This document shows positions 47,330-56,163 of a stretch of 64,000 bases of DNA, piece by piece; position 1 is the stretch's first letter; the number at the start of each line of letters is the position of its first letter. The DNA is taken from contig CAJQUW010001396.1 in the NCBI GenBank assembly GCA_907163375.1, positions 58,759 through 122,758 on the forward strand. The letters are read 5' to 3'. The notes beneath the pieces are model-generated. The model worked only from the letters and a program-made list of their open reading frames with translations. It searched no databases and was not told the origin of the DNA. Source of the stretch: Prostheceraeus crozeri. Its lineage: Eukaryota > Platyhelminthes > Polycladida > Euryleptidae. Position numbers and translations under genes: made by a program.

Positions 47330-47860
47330 AGACCGTTCCAGGACACCATAAAATTCAAAAAAATAGTATCTTTAAAAACGACATAAATTCATGAATTTAG
47401 ACCCTTTTTCAGGTTTTTAAGACCTAAATACATGAATTTAGTCCATTCAAAAAGTACCATTTTTTCAAAAAATGGCATTTTTAAAAACGACATAAATTCA
47501 TGAATTTGAACCCTTTTTTCAGGTTATGAAGACCTAAATTCATAAATTTGGGCGTTTTTAAAAATACCCAATTTTTCAAATTTTTCAAAATCTCAAATTT
47601 GAGAATTACAATTTTCTCGCTTAAATCATGACCGTTCCAGGACACCGAAAAAATCATAAAAGTTGAGAATCTCAAATTTGTGATTATGATCATTTTCTTG
47701 CTTAAATCATGACCGTTCCAGGACACCGAAAATCATAAAAGTTAAGAATCTCAAATTTGAGAATTACAATTTTTACCTTGAAAATCATGACCGTTCCAGG
47801 ACACCGAAAATCATAAAGTTAGTATTTTTAAAAACGTCTTAAATCCGTTTTTCAGGTTTT
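47330..47860. repeat. Tandem repeats at Polinton left edge
   Basis: GACCGTTCCAGGACACC occurs at 47331, 47630, 47711 and 47791; the last three are spaced 80-81 bp in tandem. A second pair of repeats (TAAATTCATGAATTT with TTTTCAGGTT) lies at about 47370-47440 and 47480-47550. There are no genes. This may be part of the terminal repeat or a replication region; the function is not shown by the sequence. Confidence 0.75.
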
Positions 47861-47897
47861 CAAAATATATCATGTGACTAAAAATATTTCTTTAAAA

Positions 47898-48566
47898 ATG
47901 GAAGAAACAAAAGTGGAAGGAACTTCAGAAATGGAAGAAACCGCAAGAATATATCCTTCATTATCATATGAAATGGATATTGCAAAACACAAAGATAGAG
48001 TACGTTATATGAAAGATAAGGAATCTCAATTATTATTAAGATTAGAGCATTATAAAAAATTAAGAAAGAGATGGACTAATGTTAAGAATGTAACACAAGG
48101 AATTGGCATATTCTTAACAATAAGTTTAGGCGCTCTCACTATTGTTATATCTTCTGGTGTTTTAGTAATTCCAGTAGTTGCTACAGCTTTAACAGGTACG
48201 GGTGTTTTTGCAACTTCACTTGTTACAATGTTAGATAAATCTTTAATAACTAAGAAACGAAAATCATTAAAAACTAAGCATTTACATATTAAAGAAGTCT
48301 ATGATAAACTACATTACTACTTTCAAAGAGTATGTGATGATAATGTTATTACGTTAGATGAGATTGAAAAATTTGATCAAATAGCTAATAAAGCTAATAA
48401 AACGCCATTTCATTTAAAGTCCGAAAAAGTTGATGATAAGAATAAACAGGATGGCAAAATTTCTAGTGATGGCAAAATTTCTAATGAAGAAAATGACAAA
48501 ATTTTTTTAGAAGAGCTAAAAACTTTAAGCGAAAATATAAGCAAAACTTTATTAAACAAAACTTAA
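47898..48566 (+). CDS. Polinton hydrophobic coiled-coil protein, unassigned
   Basis: The gene is 222 codons from the ATG at 47898, which sits in a TTTAAAAATG box. The N-terminal half is charged and helical; residues ~75-115 form one or two membrane-spanning segments (GIGIFLTISLGALTIVISSG...VVATALTGTGVF), followed by a basic stretch and an acidic, helical tail. No catalytic motif. It could be a membrane-active virion or fusion-type helper, but I have no family for it. It is the first gene of the left plus-strand group. Confidence 0.6.
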   Translation: MEETKVEGTSEMEETARIYPSLSYEMDIAKHKDRVRYMKDKESQLLLRLEHYKKLRKRWTNVKNVTQGIGIFLTISLGALTIVISSGVLVIPVVATALTGTGVFATSLVTMLDKSLITKKRKSLKTKHLHIKEVYDKLHYYFQRVCDDNVITLDEIEKFDQIANKANKTPFHLKSEKVDDKNKQDGKISSDGKISNEENDKIFLEELKTLSENISKTLLNKT

Positions 48567-48687
48567 AACGAGAAAACTTTAAACGAAAAGATGTCAAACA
48601 ACAAAGCAATAAAAAAATAATTTGTTCAGTAAAATGTTTTTGCTGTATTCCAATGTTACCACAAAATTCAAATATTATATTTTAAAA

Positions 48688-49515
48688 ATGGATAAAATTA
48701 GAGCTGATAATTTTAAAAGAATAAAACAATTAGAAGAGTTAATAAAACAAAGAAATATTATGAAAGAAAATCATCTTCAACATAGAATGATAAAAGCTGG
48801 TATTCAATCTGATATGTTTGAAAAAATGCAGCAAACCGAACAAGTAAAAACTGATTTTGAAAAAACTATGAAACCATTTAAAACTCTTGAAAAAGAAAGT
48901 ACAAATAATGATAAACAAATTGATATAACAGATCCAGAGCACAAAACTATATTAGATGACTATGGATTACTAGAATCAAACATTAATAAGAAATTACCAA
49001 AATCTATGCAATTTGAACATTCTATTTCATTTATAGATGGAAAAATAATACCTAGATTTTATCTCGGACAAAAAGAAATATTTCCACAACCTTTTCGAGG
49101 TTTAATTTTTTCACCAGATAAATCTCCTTTTAATTTAGATAGAAATTTTGTTAATCTTTTAAGAGGAGCAGATTTAAATAATTATGCTGTAGAAGATCTT
49201 ATAAAATATAAAGCTATGTTAGACAGAGTTGGTGCAGTAAAATCTCTAAGACGTTATAAACAATTAGAAAATTTATTATCAACGGGAGTTAAAGTAGGAA
49301 AAGGTTTATCTGAAAAACAGAAAACAGAAACAACCATATTTTTACCAGATGATCCACAAGAATTACTAAATAGATTAAATATTTTAATATCTGCAATAAA
49401 AGAAGGACATAATTCTAGTTTCAATGAAATTCATGCTATATTGAAAAGACTGTTAGAAAAGAAGATTCTAAATGAAGGGGATTATAAAAGTGTAGCTGAA
49501 ATATGTTGTTTCTAA
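48688..49515 (+). CDS. Polinton conserved protein of unknown function (coiled coil plus globular part)
   Basis: The gene is 275 codons from the ATG at 48688 in a TTTAAAAATG box. Residues 1-90 are a charged coiled coil; the middle has FRGLIFSPDKSPFNLD and NLLRGADLNNYAVEDLIKYK; the C-terminus is helical. Many Polintons have a protein of this size next to the minor capsid gene, and the globular middle looks like that group, but the function is not known. It is followed by a 13-bp tandem repeat and then the minor capsid gene. Confidence 0.55.
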   Translation: MDKIRADNFKRIKQLEELIKQRNIMKENHLQHRMIKAGIQSDMFEKMQQTEQVKTDFEKTMKPFKTLEKESTNNDKQIDITDPEHKTILDDYGLLESNINKKLPKSMQFEHSISFIDGKIIPRFYLGQKEIFPQPFRGLIFSPDKSPFNLDRNFVNLLRGADLNNYAVEDLIKYKAMLDRVGAVKSLRRYKQLENLLSTGVKVGKGLSEKQKTETTIFLPDDPQELLNRLNILISAIKEGHNSSFNEIHAILKRLLEKKILNEGDYKSVAEICCF

Positions 49516-49516
49516 T

Positions 49517-49600
49517 TTTTATCTATGATTTTTATTTATGATTTTTATCTATGATTTTTATCTATGATTTTTATCTACGATTTTTATCTATAATATTAAT
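49517..49600. repeat. 13-bp tandem repeat between Polinton genes
   Basis: About six copies of GATTTTTATCTAT (with single-base variants) lie between the conserved-protein gene and the minor capsid gene. It may be simple slippage; it ends about 20 bases before the next start. Confidence 0.85.
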
Positions 49601-49620
49601 TTAATTTTTTTAGTTTAAAA

Positions 49621-50409
49621 ATGTGTTCAGCAGATTTAGACAAAATTAATAATCATTTAGAAAATTTGACACAGATTTTGGGTTCATCAAAATTTAGTAC
49701 GACGTTAAAAATTATAACAACTACTTCATCACACACTTGTAATTTAGAACCCATTCTACATTTAGAACAGAATAAAAATTATCAAATTGCATTGACTAGT
49801 TTCTCTACATTTAACACTATTCAAAATGTTATAAAAGATGTGAATGATCAATTTAGATATTCTACTGATAAAGGCAAAACATGGAAAATATTAACTTTTC
49901 TTCCTGGTTCTTACGAAGTTGAATCAATATCAAATGAAATTAAGAGACATTTAGGTATACCATTTAAAGATAAGAAACAATTACATTTTGCAGTTGAACC
50001 GGCAGTCAATAAATTTTCTCTTACTTTAGACGAAAATCATCAAGTTGATTTTAATCATGATAGATCATTGTCAAAGCTATTAGGATTTAATAAACAAACC
50101 TATAGTCAAGGTTATCATTTAGGTGAGAAGATTCCAAAAATAGCTGAAATAAATTCAATTGTTGTACATTGTGACATTATTGAAGGAGGATATATAAATG
50201 GTAAATTGTCAAATTTAATATTCAGTTTTCCAGCTTTTACTGTACCCATTGGTTATAGATTAAATGTATTTCCCCAAACATTAATATATTTCCCTATTAC
50301 AAGAAAAACTATTAACAACATTAACATGAGAATCACTGATGAAAAAGGACAAGAAATAAATTTTGGAGGTGAAGAGATTATGATAGATCTTTTGGTTCGG
50401 GAGGTATAA
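49621..50409 (+). CDS. Polinton minor capsid (penton-like) protein
   Basis: The gene is 262 codons; the start is in a GTTTAAAAATG box. The pattern ALTSFSTFNTIQNV, then a FxxGSYEVESISNEIKRHL region, a SLSKLLGF segment (cf. (L)LGF in Polinton pentons), and a C-terminal IYFPI...INNINMRITDEKGQ with FGGEEIMIDL, is the hallmark of the single jelly-roll minor capsid protein of Polintons. In the capsid it would close the five-fold vertices. It sits directly before the packaging ATPase, as often seen in this group. Confidence 0.8.
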   Translation: MCSADLDKINNHLENLTQILGSSKFSTTLKIITTTSSHTCNLEPILHLEQNKNYQIALTSFSTFNTIQNVIKDVNDQFRYSTDKGKTWKILTFLPGSYEVESISNEIKRHLGIPFKDKKQLHFAVEPAVNKFSLTLDENHQVDFNHDRSLSKLLGFNKQTYSQGYHLGEKIPKIAEINSIVVHCDIIEGGYINGKLSNLIFSFPAFTVPIGYRLNVFPQTLIYFPITRKTINNINMRITDEKGQEINFGGEEIMIDLLVREV

Positions 50410-50500
50410 ACTCCTACGCGAAGCTAGATAAGTCTAATTTTCTTCTTCTTCTTTAGAAACAAAAAATAAAAAAATAAAAATAAAATTTTTTTATTAAAAA

Positions 50501-51268
50501 ATGAGTGAACTACCTCCATTTAATAAAAAAAAACTTAAATTTAATCATCATCCAAATTTATCTAATAAAGTTTTGTCAGTTATTTGTGGAAGATCAGGAT
50601 GTGGAAAAACATATCTATTATTTAAAATTTTAACGACTCCAAACTTTTTGGATTATAACAATCTTATAATTTATACAACAACGGCAGAACAACCCGTCTA
50701 TCAATTTTTAAAATATGGATTTGAAAATAATCTTAAAAAAACAGCAATTGCTTCATTATTCAAAGAATATGAAAAATCTGAAGATGAAGAAGAAATAAGT
50801 TCGTGGTGTGAAGAAGCAGCAAAAAATAATCAGTTAGTTGAAACCAATAAAAATAAGCATATAAAGATGCAACTAATAGATGATAGTGGTAATATGCAAG
50901 ATCCTAGTAAACTAGATAAAACAATGAAACATTGTGTAATTTTTGATGATTGTGTTAATGATAGAAATCAGTCAGTTCAGAGAAATTATTTCACAAGAGG
51001 TAGACATAATAACTGTAGTGTTTTTTATTTAACACAAAGTATGTATTCATTAGACGGAAGTGTTATTAGAAAGAATGCAAATATATTTATACTATTTGAA
51101 ATAAATGCAAGAAACTTAAGTGATTTGTTAAGAGATTTATGTGTAAGAAATAAAGATGAATTTAAACAATCGTGTAGCAATGCTTGGTCAAAAGATTATG
51201 GATTCATTACAATTAATATTGATAAAAAAATTCATGATAGAGTTATCGAACAATTGTTCTCTGACTAG
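50501..51268 (+). CDS. Polinton genome-packaging ATPase (FtsK/HerA, A32-like)
   Basis: The gene is 255 codons, starting in an ATTAAAAAATG box. The Walker A motif GRSGCGKT is at residues 30-37 and Walker B CVIFDD at about 145-150, followed by a NYFTRGRHNNCSVFYLTQSM segment typical of A32-type packaging ATPases (arginine- and sensor-containing). The enzyme would pump DNA into the capsid. It ends in a GC-rich hairpin shared with the convergent polymerase gene. Confidence 0.9.
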   Translation: MSELPPFNKKKLKFNHHPNLSNKVLSVICGRSGCGKTYLLFKILTTPNFLDYNNLIIYTTTAEQPVYQFLKYGFENNLKKTAIASLFKEYEKSEDEEEISSWCEEAAKNNQLVETNKNKHIKMQLIDDSGNMQDPSKLDKTMKHCVIFDDCVNDRNQSVQRNYFTRGRHNNCSVFYLTQSMYSLDGSVIRKNANIFILFEINARNLSDLLRDLCVRNKDEFKQSCSNAWSKDYGFITINIDKKIHDRVIEQLFSD

Positions 51269-51306
51269 GCTTCGCCTCGAGGGGCTTCGCCCCGACTGAA
51301 AGTCGA
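51267..51306. repeat. GC-rich hairpin between convergent Polinton genes
   Basis: GGCTTCGCC is followed by GGGGCTTCGCCCC (a perfect 5-bp stem with TTCG loop) and then CGACTGAAAGTCG. It lies just after the ATPase stop, within an AT-rich 140-bp gap before the polymerase's 3' end. It may act as a transcription end signal for one or both genes, and is also a member of the GGCGAAGCC palindrome set found through the element. Confidence 0.6.
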
Positions 51307-51410
51307 TAGAACATTTGTTTACCGAGTGATAAAAAATATACAAATATAGTGTTATAATATTTTATTATTTTTTATTTTATGTATATATCAAATTTGTCTA
51401 TCTTAGAAAA

Positions 51411-54400
51411 TTAAAAAGGTTCAGTAGTTATTCCATCAGGCAAAATTTTTCTTTTATCATCAAATGGATCTAATGCTAATTTATGTTCTTCTTTTAAATA
51501 CATTTTATGTTTTTTTGAATTAAGTCTATAATTACATGCTGTTTTTATTTCATTATTAAATAATGCATTCTTATAATCTTGAAATGTTATTTGATTAGCC
51601 ACTGATGCCTTTGAAATTCCTTTTAATGTTTTATGTGTTTTAATATTATTAGTTGTATCATAACAGTAACATTTAGATTTTAAAAATATAGCTTCTGTTA
51701 TGAAATCTTCATTTCCTTCTAATTCATCTTTTACTTTACATAAATCAGAAGGATGAATGATATCTTTTATTTTATTAATTTCTTCATCAAGTGTAGAATT
51801 ATACGGTATTGTTAATTCTAAGAAAACAGAATCGGTATCTGTAAAGTGTAATTTATAGTTTTTGCCATAAGCAGGTGCTAAATAATCATATATAAATCTA
51901 TACATAAATAGTTTAGCTAATTCTAATATAGTGAAACCAATGAAATTAAACTTATCATGTTTTACGCTGATTCGACGTAAATGTACAGCACATAGTTCAT
52001 CACTAAATCTAGTAGTTCTTTTATATGTAGGTTTCCTTGTTAAATTTTGAAACCTATCTTTATCATAAACTATTTCAATATTTTGTCTATTACGCACATT
52101 TTCTAAAGTCTTACCATAAAATGCATTATTCATTAATTTGAAGAACACGTTTCCAAAATCATCTTTATTTCTTTTAGCTATTTTGCGTTTTTCAATATTG
52201 AACTCTATATAATTTTTTAACCACCTAGATTTTTGATAAAATAGTTTTCGATGTATTTTGGTGAGAATCATTCCATGATCTAAATACCAATCTAGCATTC
52301 TTCCTTCAACAACATACTTTCCTTTATTGCTTTGTGTTAACATAAGTTTTTTTGTTGGTTTGTATTTTTTAGGAATTAAAGATTTTTGATAATCTGAAAA
52401 ATCTTCTATATTAGGAATTTTGTTTTCGGGACAGAAAGGAAAATATTTTGTTTTATCTTTTATTTCATCAGGGTATACTAAATCAACTTCATATATATAA
52501 CCATGATTATAATTTCCATCACATGTTTTTTGATAATCAAGAATATTACACCATGACATTTCACCTGTTGGTAATTCTTGTATCATGCAAGAAGAATATA
52601 AGCTATTAAAATCATAATATAACAAATAGTTTTCTCTCATGATTTCATCAACTGCTGCTTGACTATCTTCATTTGATATAAGTCCTTCTATATTTTGATT
52701 AAACAATTTTATAAACTGATCACTTTCTTCTGGAGATAAAGGTTTCATTATTCCATAATCATCAGGATTTACTTTTTTATTGTAACACTGTACATAACGA
52801 TTACCTAAAACTGATGAAACTCCACCTCTAATTCCAGATTCAAAAAATAATAATTTATCATATGTATTTTCTTTATAATGTTTAAGTTTAACGGACTTTG
52901 TCCTAGAGCCATCGGCTTGAACACCAGTATGTTTTAATCCTGCTAGCCATGTTAAACCTGGTGTAGAATAACAATAACATGGATCTATTCCGTAATATTC
53001 TAAACACATGTCACGAAAGTTTTCGAAAAGATCAGCTAGTATTAATACATCTATCTGAAGATATTTCATTGTATAATCATACATTGTTTTACAATTTAAC
53101 TCTCTCCAATTTTTTTCAGCTTCTGCATAGTCTTCGTCAGATAATTGTGATTGTTTTAATGTTGATTTAAATTTATTTATTGGAGGAAGTTGTTCTTCTT
53201 CCATAATTTTATTCACAGAATTAAAATCAGTCTTCGACTGTGAACCACAGGTTTTATCTCCAGTTATGTACTCATACGGAAATATTCCTTTTAAAGGTTT
53301 TAAATTATATTTATTTAATATTTTACATTGTTCAGATTTCAAAGTTTTTCCCATAACATCTAATGAATAAGGAGTAAAAAATCTAAATGCATCTAAAATT
53401 CTAATACAACCTAATTGCATTGAAAAATATTCTTCTTCTGTTTTACATAGTACATTTATTTTTTGTTGTTGTAATTTTTCAGATGAAAATAAATCTTTCA
53501 TTACTAGATGGTAATCATATTTAGAACCATTATAGAAATATAGAGGAACAAAGTTATATTTAAATTTATTAGCATTTAGATTACAAGAATTATGTGCTGC
53601 ACCTCTATATAATCCATTTAGATGATCATGATCTTTTACCTTATCAAGATATCTACCTTTGCCATTTTTATAATTTTTTGTAAATTCTTTTCCACAGTAA
53701 TAACATTTTGTTTCATTAATAAAATTTAATTTTTCTTTTTCTGTTAATGGCATCATTGGAATATTTGTTTCAAGCAATTGTGAAAAATAATTTTGTAATT
53801 CTTCTACTTTCTTTGTAAACATTTCTGAACTATCTTCACCATAGTATTGAAAATATTCTGATTTAAATAATTCAGGATAATTTGAATGAATGTACATTCC
53901 CCAACATAATGGTTTTTGTTCAAATAAATATTTTTCTTTGCTTTGTTCAGCTGCACTTTTTTCATAATTAAAAACCGAAGGTTCTAGGGCTTGGCCCGTA
54001 CCATTTTCAGAATTATAATTTTCAGAATCGGGTGAAGCCCTGGAACTTTCCGTTCGATTTTGTGTCATATTAACATTATATGCTTCGAAATCACAATAAA
54101 TAGTAAAGGGTACTTTATTTTTCAAAGAATGTCTATTATATTCTAAATAATCATCTTTAGGAAATGTGTTTCTGACTGCTTCATTTTGTTGGCAATTCTC
54201 CAAATGTCTATTCATTTCTTCTTTAGTTCTAAAACTTGTCATACATTGGAGACAAGGAAAATTGGCATTATCTGAAGTTTTTGTGAATATAGAAACATCT
54301 TTACACAATATAAAATGACCCTGATAATATAATATATTCGCTTGTGCTGGCTGTTTTGTCTGTTCTAGTTTTTCAAATTTATCTTGATATATTTCATGTG

Positions 54401-54935
54401 TTTCATCAATTTCTTTTGTAAGATTAAATGTATTTCGATGAAAATTTTGATTTAATATTTGTAACTGATAACTATATTCTTTATCATATTGTTCTTTATA
54501 TTGTTGTAGACATTTTTTTAAAGATTCATTTATTTTTTGATTGGTTTCATTTTCTTCATTATTTAATTCTTTATTGTCTTCATTATTTTCTTCATTTAAT
54601 TTTTGAATCGTTTCTATCTTATTTTGATATTTATGGCCATATTCTTGTACTAATATTTTTGTTTGTTGTTGATAATCTGTTTTACATTTTTGTAAACATT
54701 TATTTAAATTTTGTAATTTTTGTTGATATTCTGATAATAGAGATAAATATTTGTAATTATAATCATCATTACGTCCTTTATAATTATTATGACTAATCAT
54801 TATTGGTGATAGTGTTTTTATAATTTCAAATTTTTCAGTACATATTATATTTCCTTGGTAAAAAATATTATGATGCATGTAATTTCCCCTATCATTATAT
54901 ACTATTTCTGATTGACATAAATTTTTATTATTCAA
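51411..54935 (-). CDS. Polinton protein-primed DNA polymerase B, catalytic part
   Basis: The ORF is 1174 codons on the minus strand. In order: a glutamine/asparagine-rich coiled region (~60-190), a C2H2-like finger (CLQC...H...C, ~228-247), exonuclease motif I DFEAYN (~282), a zinc/HNH-like cluster CYYCGKEF...DHDHLNGLYRGAAHNSCN (~411-452), exonuclease II (SKYDYHLV, ~471), exonuclease III (~620-635), polymerase motif A DFNSLYSS (~775), motif B KLMNNAFYG (~933) and motif C FTDTDS (~1031). This is the protein-primed family B polymerase of Polintons, replicating from terminal proteins. GC-rich mini-repeats lie inside it. Confidence 0.9.
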   Translation of the reverse strand: MNNKNLCQSEIVYNDRGNYMHHNIFYQGNIICTEKFEIIKTLSPIMISHNNYKGRNDDYNYKYLSLLSEYQQKLQNLNKCLQKCKTDYQQQTKILVQEYGHKYQNKIETIQKLNEENNEDNKELNNEENETNQKINESLKKCLQQYKEQYDKEYSYQLQILNQNFHRNTFNLTKEIDETHEIYQDKFEKLEQTKQPAQANILYYQGHFILCKDVSIFTKTSDNANFPCLQCMTSFRTKEEMNRHLENCQQNEAVRNTFPKDDYLEYNRHSLKNKVPFTIYCDFEAYNVNMTQNRTESSRASPDSENYNSENGTGQALEPSVFNYEKSAAEQSKEKYLFEQKPLCWGMYIHSNYPELFKSEYFQYYGEDSSEMFTKKVEELQNYFSQLLETNIPMMPLTEKEKLNFINETKCYYCGKEFTKNYKNGKGRYLDKVKDHDHLNGLYRGAAHNSCNLNANKFKYNFVPLYFYNGSKYDYHLVMKDLFSSEKLQQQKINVLCKTEEEYFSMQLGCIRILDAFRFFTPYSLDVMGKTLKSEQCKILNKYNLKPLKGIFPYEYITGDKTCGSQSKTDFNSVNKIMEEEQLPPINKFKSTLKQSQLSDEDYAEAEKNWRELNCKTMYDYTMKYLQIDVLILADLFENFRDMCLEYYGIDPCYCYSTPGLTWLAGLKHTGVQADGSRTKSVKLKHYKENTYDKLLFFESGIRGGVSSVLGNRYVQCYNKKVNPDDYGIMKPLSPEESDQFIKLFNQNIEGLISNEDSQAAVDEIMRENYLLYYDFNSLYSSCMIQELPTGEMSWCNILDYQKTCDGNYNHGYIYEVDLVYPDEIKDKTKYFPFCPENKIPNIEDFSDYQKSLIPKKYKPTKKLMLTQSNKGKYVVEGRMLDWYLDHGMILTKIHRKLFYQKSRWLKNYIEFNIEKRKIAKRNKDDFGNVFFKLMNNAFYGKTLENVRNRQNIEIVYDKDRFQNLTRKPTYKRTTRFSDELCAVHLRRISVKHDKFNFIGFTILELAKLFMYRFIYDYLAPAYGKNYKLHFTDTDSVFLELTIPYNSTLDEEINKIKDIIHPSDLCKVKDELEGNEDFITEAIFLKSKCYCYDTTNNIKTHKTLKGISKASVANQITFQDYKNALFNNEIKTACNYRLNSKKHKMYLKEEHKLALDPFDDKRKILPDGITTEPF
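53971..54056. repeat. Palindromic mini-repeats inside polymerase ORF
   Basis: Two neighbouring GC-rich patches, 53974-54000 (CCGAAGGTTCTAGGGC then TTGGCCCG) and 54028-54056 (GGGTGAAGCCCTGGAAC then TTCCGTTCG), encode a low-complexity SSRASPDSE and NGTGQALEPS segment just after exonuclease motif I, where the protein would have a loop. They resemble the repeats at 55589, 55731 and 56669. Confidence 0.7.
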
Positions 54936-56018
54936 TTAAAATTTTTTTGAATCGGAGTAAAGTGGAGTAATTTTACCAATAGAAACATAATTCACATTTA
55001 ATTCAAAAACATTTACTTCTATTAAATTTTTATTCTTTTTATGAAACTTTTTTAACCTATTATAATCATATGGAAATTCATCTAAGCCATCAGAAAGATC
55101 AAATTCATTTATGTATTCTTCTTTATTGTAATGACTTAGTCTTTCTTTGTGATATTTTGCAGGATGTAAATGTGCTATAATACTCCACAGAAAACAATAA
55201 TCATCTTCATTTTTTATGTTGATTATTTGTGGTGAACTGAAAGGCAAAGGAACATAACTACCACCAGTATTATTTTTATATTTATCAATTACTATTTTCT
55301 TAGATAGTATTTTAACAAATCTCCAACCAGATTCACGTAACTGGGCTTCAATTATACAATTTTCTAATTTAAGTATCATCGATTCAAATATGGGTTGTAT
55401 ATCATTTACATTATGAATTTCTTGTGAATTTGTAAAATGTCCTTGTATTATTTCTTCAGGAATTCCATCAGGTCCATTTTTTGTATAAAGTACTTCTACA
55501 ATCATATAACATTTGAAAGATTTCTTAAATATATTATAAAAGTTTGTTAATACATTATAAAAAGTTTCATCGGTTTCATTATGTTCAACGGGCGAAGCCC
55601 TGGAAGACATCTCCGATGTCCCGTGCACAGATTCATTAAATAAATATTTTATATCTATTACCGCTTCATCGGTTCGTTCAGCTTCATCAAATTCATCAGT
55701 ATCGCTAAATAAATATCTTCCATCTGGTACGGGCGAAGCCCTAGAAGACATCTCCGATGTCCCATGTATGGTCTCATCTTCACTATTAAAAACTTTTTTA
55801 TATTCCGAATGTGAATAATCATCAAACATTTTTTTAACTTTTATATCAGTAGACAATGTTTCTAGATAGTTTTTATAACTATTTAATTTTAATATATTTC
55901 CTTCATCAACTCGTTCTACATTTTGTAAATGCAATTTACTATTTAAATGAGATTGATAACTTCTTTTTGTTTGCAACTTTTTTTTACATAAGTTACAATA
56001 AAACTTGGTATTTTCCAT
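54936..56018 (-). CDS. Polinton ORF upstream of polymerase; N-terminal polymerase-associated region
   Basis: The ORF is 360 codons. It starts with a C2H2-type finger (FYCNLCKKKLQTKRSYQSHL) and a coiled linker that contains two copies of GTSEMSSRASPV, each encoded by a GC-rich mini-repeat. The second half has the signature (SGWRFVKI...GGSYVPLPF...NIKNEDDYCFLWSI) found before the exonuclease domain of large Polinton polymerases. It lies end to end with the catalytic ORF. Its role would be DNA binding or priming. I describe the two ORFs separately. Confidence 0.7.
   Translation of the reverse strand: MENTKFYCNLCKKKLQTKRSYQSHLNSKLHLQNVERVDEGNILKLNSYKNYLETLSTDIKVKKMFDDYSHSEYKKVFNSEDETIHGTSEMSSRASPVPDGRYLFSDTDEFDEAERTDEAVIDIKYLFNESVHGTSEMSSRASPVEHNETDETFYNVLTNFYNIFKKSFKCYMIVEVLYTKNGPDGIPEEIIQGHFTNSQEIHNVNDIQPIFESMILKLENCIIEAQLRESGWRFVKILSKKIVIDKYKNNTGGSYVPLPFSSPQIINIKNEDDYCFLWSIIAHLHPAKYHKERLSHYNKEEYINEFDLSDGLDEFPYDYNRLKKFHKKNKNLIEVNVFELNVNYVSIGKITPLYSDSKKF
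55589..55626. repeat. Palindromic mini-repeat (GGCGAAGCCC type)
   Basis: GGGCGAAGCCCTGGAAGAC followed by ATCTCCGATGTCC; almost identical to the copy at 55731-55766. It encodes the GTSEMSSRASP peptide in the minus-strand ORF. Confidence 0.75.
55731..55766. repeat. Palindromic mini-repeat (GGCGAAGCCC type)
   Basis: GGGCGAAGCCCTAGAAGAC followed by ATCTCCGATGTCCC; second near-identical copy, 140 bp from the first, in the same reading phase and therefore coding for the same peptide. Confidence 0.75.
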
Positions 56019-56163
56019 TTTTTTTATTTTTTAAAGAAAAAATTTGTGTTTTAATTTTAGATATAAACATTTTAATATCAAGGACTTGAGTGTTATTTTA
56101 TATTATTATATATTACACGTTCTTTAGTTATTTTTTTTCTTTATCATATTAAGTTTTATCATA

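Noticed and set aside
47630-47870. CRISPR-like array from the spaced GACCGTTCCAGGACACC motif
   Set aside because: Only three regularly spaced units, and the spacers repeat too; this is a plain 80-bp tandem repeat in a eukaryotic element.
54428-54796. 122-codon plus-strand frame rich in I, L, F and Y
   Set aside because: It is the complement of the asparagine/lysine-rich coiled part of the polymerase ORF.
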